Below, piece after piece: positions 10,401-22,698 of a stretch of DNA of 64,000 bases (its first letter is position 1; the number at the start of each line of letters is the position of its first letter). The DNA is from Conoideocrella luteorostrata (taxonomy: Eukaryota > Ascomycota > Sordariomycetes > Hypocreales > Clavicipitaceae). A program made the translations under genes and the position numbers. The stretch spans positions 124,001 to 188,000 of the forward strand of contig JASWJB010000012.1 of NCBI GenBank assembly GCA_032433595.1, given 5' to 3'. Under the pieces are notes generated by a model, which worked only from the letters and a program-made list of their open reading frames with translations, made no database searches and was not told the DNA's origin.

Positions 10401-12867
10401 TAAGCGGCTCTTTCCATGCAGGCAGTGCTGCATCTCTCAGCTGACAAACGAGAACATTAAAGTCAACCATTTGCAATATGCCGATTATATTGTTGTTCTG
10501 GGCAAAGACGGGACCGTTGCTGAGCAAGGTACAAAGCAGTCGCTCTCGACCTCTGGAGGTTATATACAACGGTTAGCTGGCATAGTCCAGGGAACTACGG
10601 TTCGACCAGAGCTGGAGCTCACCGAGGAGACCATACAGGAGCTCGGTCTGCCTGATGAAGACGAAGAACACGACGTTACGAGTCGCGAAACAAGTGACTG
10701 GAGGATCTATGCTTACTTCGTCCAGGTCGCGGGGAAGTGGACTTTCTTCTTGTATCTCTTAGGGTGCGCGTGCTTCATTTTTGGGGTGAACTTCCCTTGT
10801 AAGTCAATGACAGGAGAATTCTTTATCATCTATTGTTGCTGAAGCACCCCTTAGCAATCTGGTTGCAGTGGTGGGCCAATGCCAACGCAGAGAGGCCGAA
10901 TGACCGGATCGGCTACTGGCTAGGCATCTACGGCTTGCTGGGGGCATTGGCGGTTTTGGGTTGTTTTGGTTCGGATTGGTAATTTTTGTATCCCAACAAC
11001 CATTGTCGCTGTCTAATCATTTCACAGGATATTCAACATCGTTCTGCTACCCAAAGTGTCGAGAAAGTTCCACGAGCTTTTGCTCACGACAACCATGAAG
11101 TAGATCTCGTCTTGCCGATATTACTTTTATTTGGAATAAGCTAACTTTTCTCTATCAAGCGCACCAACGTCCTTTTTAACATCAACGGATACTGGCCAAA
11201 TTACCAACAGGTGTGTGGCATACCTTTGTGTTTCTAACTTGGACACTGACGCAGACTCTCCCCCAATCAACAGGTTTAGTCAAGATCTGCAATTAGTTGA
11301 TAATGATCTGGCACATGCCTTAGATCACACTATTGTTCATCTATTTGATGTTGTCATTTCTGCTGTGCTGGTGTTCACTGGCTCAGGCTACTTAGCTGCA
11401 GGGGTTCCGGTGTGCATCTTCTTCGTCTACATGATACAGTTCTACTATCTTCGTACATCACGTCAGCTGCGAATCATAGATATTGAAGCTAAGGCCCCTT
11501 TATTTTCTCAGTTCCTGGAAACTCTAGCGGGTGTGTCCTGCATCCGTGCATATGGATGGACAGAGGACTACCTCCAACGCAACTACGATGTTCTCAATAC
11601 ATCGCAGAGGCCGTATTATCTACTCTGGTGCATACAGAGATGGCTCAATTTGGTTCTAGAATTATTGGTCGGTGGCATCGCCATTGTCCTAGTTGCGTTT
11701 GCAACCACTACTACCGGTGGAAAGACTGATTATCTTGGCGTTGCGCTGTTCGGACTCATCAACTTTAGCGCCGCACTTCAGGCTCTTGTCGCACAGTGGA
11801 CACAATTGGAGACAGCTCTTGGTGCTGTAAGCCGCATTAGATCATATGTCTCAAACACTCCTTCCGAGAACAAAGGGAGCGACTCACAAGATCCTCCTGA
11901 GAGCTGGCCACTTCATGGCACAATCGCCTTCAGTAACGTCTGCGCCTCGTACCAGTCTTCTTTAGAGCCAGTATTGAAACACATCGATCTATCAATCGCT
12001 GCTGGCGAGAAGGTGGCCATCTGTGGCCGCACAGGCAGGTAGGTTTTCGCCCGCTTCTCGCTCCACAGCTCCGGATGGTGTAAGAAACTGCGACTCGGCG
12101 TTGAGAGCCCATTTTAATATTTAACGCAGTGGCAAATCGTCTTTAATCTCTACATTATTACGCCTTCTTGAGATAGATGCTGGCAGTATTACCATTGATG
12201 GCGTTGACATCAGTACAATTCCCCGGCAGGAGGTGCGCTTACGGCTGAACACATTACCTCAGGAGCCCTTATTTCTGCAGGGCAGTATACGCGATAATGT
12301 TGATCCACTGCACTTATCGGATGATGAGTCCATCGTTGCCGCGCTGCGGACTGTGAATTTGTGGGAGCTGCTGGAAAAGCGAGGTGGTCTAGATGATATT
12401 GTTAGCGAAGAGCTACTCTCACATGGGCAGCGACAGCTATTCTGCCTTGCACGCGCCATTGTGAAACCTAGCAGCATAGTCATTATGGATGAGGCAACAA
12501 GCAGGTATGTGACAAGTCCCACGTTTTGGAGACTCTTGTGATTCCCTACCTTCCACAGTCAGCCTCAAATACATGCGCGTATCAGTTTCACGTCACGCAA
12601 CCGCATTACTGATGACTCCATAGCGTCAACTCGGATGAAGATGAAATAATACAGCGCTTGTTAAAAGATGAGTTTCGTGGTCGCACCATCATTGCAGTTG
12701 CCCACAAGCTGCATACGGTGGTGGGTTTTGACCGCGTTGTGGTCATGGACAAAGGTCGCATTCTTGAGAACGGGAATCCGCGGGAGCTTCTCGAGGACCT
12801 GTCCTCTGCTTTCCATTCGCTGTACATGAGCTTAAACAGTGTAGCTGAGCATCAGAAAGGCGTATGA
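7432..12867 (+). CDS. ABC-C (MRP-type) full-size exporter, many exons
   Basis: A complete ABC-C transporter with TMD0, TMD1, NBD1, TMD2 and NBD2. Exon 1 (7432-7573) starts MAEAFPPCS and leads to the FDFTLLFEEAILTILP helix typical of fungal ABC-C proteins. An intron of about 108 nt joins it to 7682. NBD1 has Walker A GPVGCGKSTLL (about 9870), LSGGQQMRV (about 10141) and Walker B VMVLDD (about 10273), the last acidic residue being Asp, as often in NBD1 of this class. TMD2 carries FHELLLTTTMK, STDTGQITNR and FSQDLQLVDNDL. NBD2 has Walker A GRTGSGKSS, split by an intron near 12040-12128, LSHGQRQL and IVIMDEATS. About a dozen short introns are needed; those near 7765, 8650, 9000 and 10810-11270 are less certain. 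It probably exports the product of the adjacent NRPS or protects the cell (inference). Both NBDs look functional, unlike the neighbouring P450. Confidence 0.92.
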
Positions 12868-13993
12868 GAGGAGCTGAAGATGTCCCTAAAATTGGAGCTT
12901 GTAAATGTCACTGCAGGGCGGCAACGGTGTCGAAAAGCCTAGGAAGCCTTCGTCATAGGGTAAAAAGCAAGTTGAAAACCCGGTCTCTTCAGATTTTCTG
13001 TCGCTATTTACGAAGCGCAGTCCCAGATACCTAGAAAACGTAAATGTGATGAAGTCGGAACGTGCAAGTATCAAGACGGAGCGTCCTTGCGCCTTGGACT
13101 CGGCAATAAAACGCCAAGCGGAGCAAGTAGGTTTGCAAGTGGTTTAATAATGTTCGTGTGCAAGTTCGAGCAATGCATTGAACTTCTGGCCTGCTTTCCG
13201 CCAGTCGTTCCTTCTACTGCTAGGTGCTTGCAATGAGTCTTGTTGCAGTACTTCTGCGATGCGCCAACGAACATTGGAGGATTTGCTGGAAACGTTCCGT
13301 TCAGGTAAAAGTGTATGTCTACTCGACACTCCTGTAGCAGATTCAGCCACTGCGTATAATCTGCATACTACGATTACGTTCATGAGGACTGTTGTTACAT
13401 GACGGGTTCGTCTGCGGAGTGGTGGGATACTAGATTCTGCACAATATCCGACGATTTCCGACAATTGCTCACCTGGCTGGAAATCTCATGCAGCCACCCG
13501 ATAGCTCGTTCAGTAATTCAATAATTCCCTCACTAATCTAGCTCCTTGCGGCACATGGTCTTCCTAGCAGAGACATTCTAGGCGCAATAGGATTAGGCGG
13601 GTACAATATGTTGCGTCTTGCATGACGGTGAGCGTCTTCTTAGTCAACGTCCCCTCCTGGTAGACTGAATCCCCGCAGCTCTCTACAGTCATAGTGCAGT
13701 GGCTAAGCCACCACTAACATTGCATGCCCACTCCGTACGGAGTACTGTACCCTGGTAATAAGTCATTCAATCATCGGCAAAGACAACAAGGATGCGTTAA
13801 TCTGGGCTTCGATCACTCTTGGAGACCCAGTGCTGCTAAAGTGACATCTTCGAGGCGGGGCGGGCCGTACTAATGGCTAGTGGCTGTTAAATACTTCAAA
13901 TACTCCCATGTTTTTCTGGCGGACACGAGAATAATGAATTATGTGTAGCAGGAGTTTAAATCCGCAATTTCTGCACGTAGGCTATATTCCAAG
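12868..13993. other. Intergenic
   Basis: No convincing gene. It contains a 14-nt perfect palindrome ACTCCGTACGGAGT (13730-13743), a member of the recurring 9-mer family. Confidence 0.5.
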
Positions 13994-15888
13994 ATGCGTC
14001 TAGCAGTCATCACCTCTTGGATTTTGTGGATGGGGTCCATCTCCCTCTGCTGTGGGAGAGAAAATCCAGTAGCCCGACAGAACCGAATGCTCTCTCAACC
14101 CGGTGTTCCATTTGACAAATGGACCCGGAACACCTTTGTTCCCAGGAAATTTGATAACGTCAATACGAGGAGTAAGCAGAAACGGGTTGCAGCCGTTCCG
14201 TCTGCACCCAACAAATTGGCACGGTCAACAAACTAACTGAATGTCAATCTCATAGAATTCGCCGTTAATGGCACCGGCATTCCCGACATTGCTTTCGACA
14301 TTGGCGAAGCATATGCAGGGAGGCTCTCCGCCACAGAGGATCTAAATGGAACTGAAAAATTCTACTTCTGGTTCCAGCCGTCATCCAATCCGGCTGCGAA
14401 GAAGGAGATTGTTATTTGGCTCAATGGCGGTGTAAGTGATTAGCAATGTGGAAGTGCGGACTAGCCGTGCACCGTAACTACAACAGCGATTCGATTTTAC
14501 TTTATCTTCGAGACTGATTCTTTTCCGTGACATTTTAGCCAGGATGCTCATCCCTCGAGGGCTTTCTGCAGGAGAACGGGCCATTCCTATGGCAGTATGG
14601 CACCTATAAGCCCGTGCCGAATCCGTGGAGCTGGCACCACCTCAGTAACGTGCTCTGGGTCGAACAACCAATTGGCACAGGCTTCTCCCAGGGCAGGGTG
14701 ACTGCCAGGAATGAGCAAGATGTGGCGAAGCAGTTTTTAGGGTTCTTCAGGAACTTCGTCAAGACTTTCTCCATGGAAGGATACAAGGTGTACATCACGG
14801 GAGAATCTTATGCGTGAGTCTCTTTGCAGTCTTGAAATTCGATGCATACGACTAATAGAATGGATTTTAGAGGCATGTACTGTCCGTATATTGCAAGCGC
14901 TATGCTGGACACAAATGACACAACTCACTTCAACGTGAAGGGTATGATGATCTACGACCCTGAAATTGGGGTTGTTAGCCTCCAAAACGACATCGTCACC
15001 GTTCCGTTTATCGACTTCAACCGCAACTTGTTCCCACTTAATGATTCTTTTGTAAAAGAAATCCGCCGTGCCGATGAGGATTGCGGCTTCGCCGCGCTGC
15101 GCGCAAAACATCTCCGCTACCCACCAGAGGGTCGCTTGCCCTCTGTCTTGCCAGGCGTCGACGCAGCGACGGGCAAAGTACTTCCAGCCTGTAGCATCTC
15201 GCAGCGCGTTCAAGATGCGGTAACTGCACTTAATCCTTGCTTCAACATCTACCAAGTAGCAACGACGTGCCCACTGTTATGGGACGTGCTTGGCTTCCCT
15301 GGTGCCTTTGAGTATCTACCCACGGGTGCCTCTGTCTACTTCAACCGTGCCGACGTCAAAAAAGCTATAAATGCTCCTCTCGATGTGGATTGGATGTCAT
15401 GTTCCGACGGTCCCGTCTTCGAAGGGGACGGCGTGGACCACTCCGAGCCACCGTCCATCAACGTTCTGGGCCGTGTCATAGACCGCACCCAAAAGGTGAT
15501 CATTGGCCACGGCGCATTGGACTTTGGTCTCATAGCAAATGGCACACTCATGAATATCCAGAATATGACTTTCGGTGAAAAGCAAGGCTTCCAGACGCGC
15601 CCTGTCGAGCCGTTCTATGTCCCATATCACTCTGACGGCGCTGACGCCACATTAGCAGGCGCCGGCATCTTTGGCACGACGCATACGGAACGCGGCTTAA
15701 CGTATGTTGATGTTTCGCTAGCCGGCCACATGATACCACAGTATGCACCGAGCGCCGCGTACCGACATCTCGAGTTTCTTCTTGAGCGAATAGATTCGCT
15801 GAGCAGCACTAAACCATTCACTACCACCCCTCCCGTTTCGGAGCGCAAACGGCCCTCCAAACTAGTCTTAAAACCCCGGGTTGCGTAG
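13994..15888 (+). CDS. Secreted serine carboxypeptidase, S10 family
   Basis: Four exons join in frame: 13994-14171, 14256-14431, 14539-14813 and 14871-15888, giving about 548 residues, normal for fungal S10 enzymes. The start is a signal peptide ([15 protein letters not shown]). The family blocks follow: [20 protein letters not shown] (the oxyanion region, split by intron 2), [23 protein letters not shown] with the nucleophilic serine (split by intron 3), GALDFGL with the catalytic aspartate, and [11 protein letters not shown] with the catalytic histidine. Several N-glycosylation sequons are present. The enzyme removes C-terminal residues from peptides at acidic pH, outside the cell or in the vacuole. 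It is closest in layout to carboxypeptidase S1-type fungal enzymes. All three catalytic residues are present, so it is probably active. It lies next to the exporter on the same strand, but a link to the NRPS cluster is not shown by the sequence. Confidence 0.95.
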
Positions 15889-18800
15889 CCGAAGAGGCCT
15901 GCTGGGCTTTAGGTCGTGAATATATATGAGCCTGCAGATTCCCTAGAAGGGGGCCAAGGCTATCGTTTGCTACGTGGTAATCACCAGATCAAAAACCATA
16001 CGCTTGGGTACTAGCGTGTCACGGCTCGTCGATATGCCTGAAGAGCATAGTCGCTTTGTAATTTACCCCTGTGATTCTTGGTCAGTTAGAGTACTCGAAT
16101 GAAGTCACTTTGACAATCCGATGTACGTCCTTAATCCACCACAAACCGACAAAGTCAAAGCTGTCGACCCTGGATCGTACACATGTTATGCAATTAATTT
16201 AATCTCTAGCACAAAGGGCTTTAAAATTAATGTACAAGACACGTGACGTTTTATGCTCTTAATTTTCGGATTAAAACAACATCGTAGCAATCCAGAAAGT
16301 TGCATGGAGTATGAGGCCCTACCCTATCCCCTAGATTCCGGAGAGGTGCAATGTTGTACTGTGGGGCCAGTCAACCACTAGAGTCTACGAAAATGAGGTA
16401 CTTTTTTTTTACAGCCTATTTTCTATGACGATAGAAGTCATCGCAAGTCACTTCGCTACAAAGAGCAAAGTGGTACTCGACGCAGTCCCAAGTAGTCCAT
16501 TTGCCCAGCCGCCGATTGATGGCATCGTCACTTACGGGATGAAGGGCGTAAGGGCACTTGAAGCCAGGTTTTGGCCACATCGGAAGTCCTGACGAGCTAG
16601 GCGACATGCTCTTTGTCCTCGGTTGACATGATTATGCTATGGTGGTGTACTGGCAACTTAGGATTTATCGGTAGCATCGCGAAACGCCTTGTATCGCGTT
16701 TTGGTATGCTAGGTTTTGGTCGGTTACCCCAGCTGCCAGGTCACTAACTAGCAGCTCCCAAGAAGAAAGGGGTAAAAGCGGAGAAATGGGTCTGACGATA
16801 CGCCATTGCACCTTCCCTGAACCTGGGAGATGGCTACTCCGTACACGGGTCTAACAAGAAAAAAAAAAGAGGCAGAGCTTGCTACGGATCAGTTCAAAGT
16901 ACTGCGGGTGAGTCGCTAGGTGGGGCTCAGACTTAATTCACGAGTTGGAATCAATGTTTCCCGTGCAACGCGACTGTGGCATGCGGCAGGCTTATGGGCG
17001 GAGTTAATATGGCCTACTCCGTACAGCCTACTACTTTCTCCATAGACATTAAACGAGATCTTCCTCCAAGACCTAGACAGTTTACGTTCAAAGCGCTCGC
17101 AGCTTTCCCGAGCAAAGACTGTTTATTGTAGGGCAGCATTGTGCAGCACCCCTTTTTGTGGGGGAATATATTATAAGCATGTAATGGACTGGCCTTGGGG
17201 CATCAATTGTGATATCTATAAGCGTAAGGAAGAAGGAGAGAAAAGGGGAGAGAGTACTGAGTATGGAGTACGGAGTAAGGGTTCAGCTCTCTCGAGGTCC
17301 CCACAGCCGGGGGACGCCGCTAGTTGGGGCACCCGACGCTAGATCTCGGGCCCTTGTGCCTTTCCAGTGAGGCGCCGCTTTGAGGTGGAGCCTCTAGAGC
17401 CCCTTGTCAGCTGTAATCAATGAGATCGGCGAGTATGGCCGTGAATGTGGGACTTGCCCGTTCAGCCATTCAAAGTCTGTTGAGTTCGAGACTAGTCAGT
17501 CAGGACATACAGGATACTCACGAACGGTCCGTAACATCTAATCACCTGTCGGATCTCTCTGAGGCCGTGGCCTTGGACAAACAAAAGGGCTTGACCAGGA
17601 TTCTGATAAGGTCTGAAGATAGCATGCTATGTACGGGGTACTCCGTATTGTAATCGTAACTGCCTGTCTAGTGATGAACACGCTTTTTGCCGAGAAATTT
17701 GGATCTTAATAACTAATGTTTGCTTGTTTGATGACCAGTTATCGCTGTTAACAGATCTTTCTGACGAAGGTGTGGAGCCAGCTAGAGCTCAGATGAGAGT
17801 GTTCCGTCGCGGCACCTCTGTTGTCTTCTATTTGCATTCACAGTGGCCTTGCTCGGTTCGTCGAGAAGTGGAATAATGTTTCAAACAATCGCGTGAACCG
17901 GACACTATGGGATAAAGCCTGACCCGGATACTTGAGGCTGAGATGGAGTGCCATGAAAGTTGAGCCCAACATGGCGTCAAGAATGCATCTTCGACGAGCG
18001 TGTCAGCGGCTCAAAGTGGACACCAAAAAATGCGCCATAAACATCTAATATCATAATGTGATTCGATGTTTTGTGGAGCTAAAATAGTCACGGTATGAGA
18101 CGTCACAAAGCAGAGACGTCATTGGGCGTCCGCAGCACCACGTAGAAGTGACAATGTGACTTGCATTGCGGGCTGCTCTAGCTCACGGAATCATATGATG
18201 CCCGTCCCTTGATGAGCCAATGGGCGTCGTGGAGGCTTACGACAAGGATATTGCCTCAGCCAAAAAAGATGGACACCAGAGGCGCTGTTCCCTATGCTTC
18301 TTCCAAGCATAAGTGTTTTGTGGCGGTCAAAGTACTCCGTACAGCCTCTTCCCTTTCTTTCTCCTCCTTTGATTGGAACATGTAAGGCAAGTATTGTCTC
18401 TCCTTGCCAAAGTTGCTTAACAACTACGGCTCTGTTCTATACATTTGAAGCCGTTGGTTTAAGTGCGGTGATGCTATAATCAAACAAATGTGCAACTCAT
18501 ACTCCGTACGAGGTACACATATCAGCTACATGATTTTTTTTATTTTTGTTGTATACGGGCATACGAAGTCATCCTAATATTTCTCGGGCCGTCGGCGAAT
18601 GATATCAATCAAGGTTCGGTAGGTGGCAGACAGGCATTGACCGGCGCTTGGCCAAACTTCAAGCGTTTGTGGCGACGCTAGCGCACTCCGGCCATATTCC
18701 TGTGCATTCTTCTCTGCTACTTATTAGCCTGGCTGAACTTTTGTTTCGTGCCGCTGCCACCTTAGTTCCTACGTAATATCTTACTTGGGGGCTGCTAGAA

Positions 18801-20113
18801 ACCTGATCGTGGTGAAGGTCATTCATGCATGCTGTTACTGAATTCAGCAAAAGGCGAAGCTCCACACTAATAGCGTGAATAATGCATTTTATATAGCCTG
18901 TGACATATGCTGTCACAAGTATAATAAGTCGAATCGTACTGTATCTGCGAAGTTCATTTCACAGCCCATTGGTATCCTGACATATTGATGGATTGCCGGT
19001 ATCAATGAGAGGTACTCCGCATTCGAGATACTAACTAGAGTCGGAGCATCCCGTGTGCATCTCTGTCGGATCGTCGTCCTTGACTACGGAGCAGACCAGC
19101 ACAGTCGACGGATCGGCGCCCGTCAGCCTTGTCTGCGAGACCCCTGACCTCGTGTGGCTGTTCCGCGCGTGAGTTCAAATTAGGTAGTAGCCGAATGTCG
19201 ATCTGTTTGCTTACGCCCCAGATGATCCTCATCTGCCTCGGATATCTGTCAGCGCGCGCGCAAGAGCAACGAGCGACCTCTGGGGGAAAGTGTCAGCCGC
19301 CCGCCCGAGTCAGTCAACTTAGGCACGAATTTAGCGAGATTTGTTGGCATTGGGCTGGACGCCCATCACAGTTGGTTGGGAGCCCTTTGGGGCCCTGGCG
19401 CGAGAAATCCGCATGCTGACTATCCACCAGGTAGATGCAGTGAGGACCGGACGGCACAACGATCGAGAAACTCACCATGGGGAAGTATCGAGCGGACAAG
19501 TTCGTTCAGTGTGTTGTTGCCGCTCAAATGCTTTCTTCAAATGAAGCCCGGAGCTAAAGAGACAAAGTCCAACGGGGGAAGGCATATTGACTACCAGAAG
19601 GTTGAAGAACTTGCTGCCTAACTTTTCCTCGTTAGTGACCGGCTTAGAACGGTCTACAATGACCTCAATGCTGCTGGTGTGAGCTGTGTGAGTGGAGCTT
19701 GCGTGGATGCCAGGTTCATCGAGCAGTTGTTCTAATCTTGGTGACTTACAGCATCGTATGGACTCACTTGTCGACCAATGACTGTACTTTGACCTCAATA
19801 GAACTCCATTGGCCCTCATTTCGACTCACGGGCTAGTCTGCTACCTTGCGACGACCATGGCCTTACTTTGAGCTACCAACCACATATGATGTTCCATTTA
19901 TATCACAAAGATCATCGTCTGGTGGCGGTGACTAGGTACGTACTTCTGTTCACCGTAGTTGCTTTATGCAACAAGAGGGGTGTCATGGATGAAGGTCGGG
20001 CAGCTGACGAGTATAAAAGCAGGCTATGGTTCCGACGTTCTAATGAATGCCCCATTGACTCCTCTCTTCAATTCATTCACACACATTAAACACAGAATTT
20101 CCGTACCACTACA
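15889..20113. other. Long gene-poor stretch with clustered 9-mer repeats
   Basis: About 4.2 kb without a convincing gene. It holds five perfect copies of TACTCCGTA or its complement (16835, 17015, 17269, 17639, 18333) plus one at 18500. Short open frames, such as 16416-16607 on the minus strand with four cysteines, have no start or promoter context that supports them. Confidence 0.5.
20012..20018 (+). promoter_or_regulatory. TATA box of the cysteine-rich peptide gene
   Basis: TATAAAA sits about 96 nt before the ATG at 20114, followed by a pyrimidine-rich leader and an A-rich stretch directly before the start. This spacing is normal for a strongly expressed fungal gene. Confidence 0.6.
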
Positions 20114-20495
20114 ATGAAGACTGATTTTCTTACCATTGTTGCTGCCCTGGCATTCGCAGCCATTCCTGGTGCGAGCGCCAATCCTTCCCCCTTGCCAATG
20201 GGAGTTGAGATCACAGAGCGCGACGGCGTGACTCTGGTTCGAGAAGTTGTACGTGATGCTGTCGTACTCTTATGAAACTATAGAAAGTAGTGCCTCTAAC
20301 CATATCAACTGACAGCCTCACAACCACCTCGGAGTTGAAAAGCGATGCAGAGAGTGCGTTCATCTTGGCGGCCGTTGCACCATTGGTGACGGAAGCTGCT
20401 ATGGTTCTGAGCACGGAAGCTGCACCTGGTGTGGAAATCATTGCAAGTCTATTTGTATCCCAAACGGAGAGAGCTGCACGAAGTGGTGTCTGTGA
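20114..20495 (+). CDS. Secreted cysteine-rich pre-pro peptide (Kex2-processed, ten cysteines)
   Basis: Two short exons, 20114-20248 and 20316-20495, are split by a 67-nt intron with GTACGT donor, CTAAC branch-like site and GACAG acceptor; the join is in phase 0 and gives 104 residues. Residues 1-22 form a clear signal peptide (MKTDFLTIVAALAFAAIPGA). Residues 23-55 form a pro-region without cysteines that ends in EKR, a Kex2-type site. The remaining 49 residues begin with Cys and contain ten, spaced C-x2-C-x6-C-x6-C-x7-C-x2-C-x3-C-x3-C-x6-C-x3-C-x. Such density points to a disulfide-locked, knottin- or defensin-like fold. Possible roles are an antimicrobial peptide, an effector on a host, or a toxin; the sequence alone does not decide. 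I do not recognise the family. The gene stands alone between distant neighbours and has its own TATA box. The exon structure is well supported, the function unknown. Confidence 0.85.
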
Positions 20496-21579
20496 TCGCT
20501 TGAAATATCAACTTAGGCGATTGTATCGTATGTTATGGCTTTTGATGGAGAAGGAGTGGAGGTACTTACTCACACTCGTTTGAAAGATGAAATATACTTC
20601 GTATGAGAAACTGTCATTCGTTCAATGTTAAGCTTGGATTGCCAATTCAGAACTGGAAGCTGGAGGCCACTCAGATGTGTACGTACATGAGGCATTAGTT
20701 CCAAATCATAATACGTCACAAGTCAAGGATTAGCGACGGTCAGCGCACAACTCCGTAGACTTCCAACTACTCCGTTTACTGAGGAGATTGAATGTACTCC
20801 GTACGCCGTATGTAGGTTTGTACATACTCTGCCGTGGTTTGCCAAAGTTGCCAAGACTACAGAGCCTCATCGCTGTTGTACTAGTACATCGGGCGTCGAC
20901 GATTGGCAGCGCTGCTAGCCCCCAACTTCCACTGTGTAGCATGAGCCATGCAGGCTGACGGCAGGAAGTCTGTTTCATCCTCCGTACACCAGAGGCAGCA
21001 TCACATTGTAAGAGGATTACGGAGCACATTGGCCCTGTCGCAGGGCCCATGTGTCAACAAATTTGTCCTATGCCGCGCGATCGGCCGAAGGGGTGAAGTG
21101 AAGGAAGCCTGCCAAGTCTGCATTCCCCGCTGCCCCTCTGAAAGCCGTCGTTAGTCTCTCCCTGTCTGGTCCGGGGAGCACAGCCACGTACCATCCGGAA
21201 GGGTGCCTGGGGTGCACCCTGATTGGCGCCTAATCTCCAGTCGCTGGGAATAGTAGCACAGCTAGTTACTCCGTGTTTCTCGTCGAGAAAAGAGGCAGCG
21301 AGGCGGACATGTCCCATATTGACACGACGATCTTCTTCCTCGGGCTGGGCGTATTTTCCCCACCGTTTTCTTGCCTGCCACGTCTACTCAATGCAGGTGG
21401 CAGGTTAGCGCAAGGAGCGTCTCGGAGGACACCGCGCGGACAAATCCAGCACGTAATGCCTGCGCACGCTGACCCAGAGTCCCTGCACCTGACGTGGGCA
21501 AAGGGGAAGCGGCCCAGACAGACTCGCGCAGTCTTGTTGGGAGCATCATCGACAAAATCAAACCTCCAAAGTACCAGTA
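20496..21579. other. Intergenic
   Basis: No gene seen. It contains one perfect TACTCCGTA (20795) and several one-mismatch relatives (near 20768, 20980 and 21266). Confidence 0.5.
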
Positions 21580-22698
21580 ATGGCTGCTAAACCACATTCC
21601 AGGAAGATCCTGGGCATAGGACTCTTCCTTCTTATCTGGTGGGTTTTCTTTGCGTCTGCGCCTCACAGAAATGGCGTTCACGAAACCACCACCGTGCCTC
21701 TCCCGCCGCTAGATTTTCTGAAGGCGACTTCGGATCGAGCCCAGAAACATGCCGAGTACTACGCTTCTCAGGCGGCTCGCGACTTTTGCGCCGCGCATGG
21801 ATATTCGGTTTTTGCGCCGCGCTCCGGTGAACGCAAAGTGTACGACCTCGTCATGGTGAACACCGAGCTGGACTTCCTCGAGATTCGACTCAACACACTG
21901 TACAACTATGTTGACTTCTTTATTATTGTCGAATCACCAAAGACGTTTCAGGGCAAGAAGAAGCCTCTTATCATCAGAGAAAATTGGGCCAAATTTCGCC
22001 AGTATCATGATAAGATGGTTTACCACGAGTTAGTATTCCCGGCCGCGTTTAATCCGCATCGAGCGTGGGACTACGAAGACTTGCAGCGAGACGCTATGTT
22101 TGATCAAGTCATGCTTGGAATGAAAGGTCAAGGGGCGCCGACCACAGGAGACGTAATAATTGTGGCCGATGTTGATGAGATTCCCCGCCCACAGTCTCTA
22201 GTTGTGCTTCGCTCGTGCAACTACCCCCGGCGCCTTACACTCGCTTCCAAATTCTATTACTATTCGTTCCAGTTTCTACACAATGGGCCAGAGTGGCAGC
22301 ATCCGCAAGCAACGTACTACCAAGGATCCCGCACGCTCAAGCCTACTAATCTGCGCAATGGGGATGGCGGCTTTGCCCCGCTCCGTGGCCGAGAGAAAGG
22401 CGTCCTGAATAACGCAGCGTGGCATTGTAGTAGCTGCTTTGCAACTATGGAGCAGTTCCTTAACAAGATGGCCAGCTTCTCTCATGGGTGGATGAATGCC
22501 GAGGAATACAGGGACAAGGGCAAGATTGCTGCCGCAGTGCGCGAAGGAAAAGATCTCTGGGGAAGACAACAGGACACTTTTACCAAGATCGAGGGGAACA
22601 AAGACCTGCCTCCTCTGGTCCTTGAAGACTCGAAGCGCTTTGGCTACATGGCAGATCGAAATGGACCGTCGGCAGGCTTCACAGATTATTCACAGTAA
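21580..22698 (+). CDS. GT17 family glycosyltransferase (GnT-III-like)
   Basis: A single exon of 372 residues. A type II membrane anchor lies at about residues 10-27 (ILGIGLFLLIWWVFFASA), with a luminal catalytic domain. Family 17 features are clear: YDLVMVNTELDFLEIRL, FFIIVESPKTFQG, DVIIVADVDEIPRP with the acidic DVDE motif expected to bind the metal and sugar nucleotide, then FYYYSFQF and WHCSSCF. In animals this family (MGAT3) adds a bisecting GlcNAc to N-glycans. Fungi lack complex N-glycans of that type, so the acceptor here is unknown. The length is usual for fungal members. The protein is expected in the Golgi. No operon-like context. Confidence 0.93.
   Translation: MAAKPHSRKILGIGLFLLIWWVFFASAPHRNGVHETTTVPLPPLDFLKATSDRAQKHAEYYASQAARDFCAAHGYSVFAPRSGERKVYDLVMVNTELDFLEIRLNTLYNYVDFFIIVESPKTFQGKKKPLIIRENWAKFRQYHDKMVYHELVFPAAFNPHRAWDYEDLQRDAMFDQVMLGMKGQGAPTTGDVIIVADVDEIPRPQSLVVLRSCNYPRRLTLASKFYYYSFQFLHNGPEWQHPQATYYQGSRTLKPTNLRNGDGGFAPLRGREKGVLNNAAWHCSSCFATMEQFLNKMASFSHGWMNAEEYRDKGKIAAAVREGKDLWGRQQDTFTKIEGNKDLPPLVLEDSKRFGYMADRNGPSAGFTDYSQ

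Noticed and set aside
16416..16607. 63-codon minus-strand frame with four cysteines
   Set aside because: No signal peptide and no conserved pattern; likely chance.
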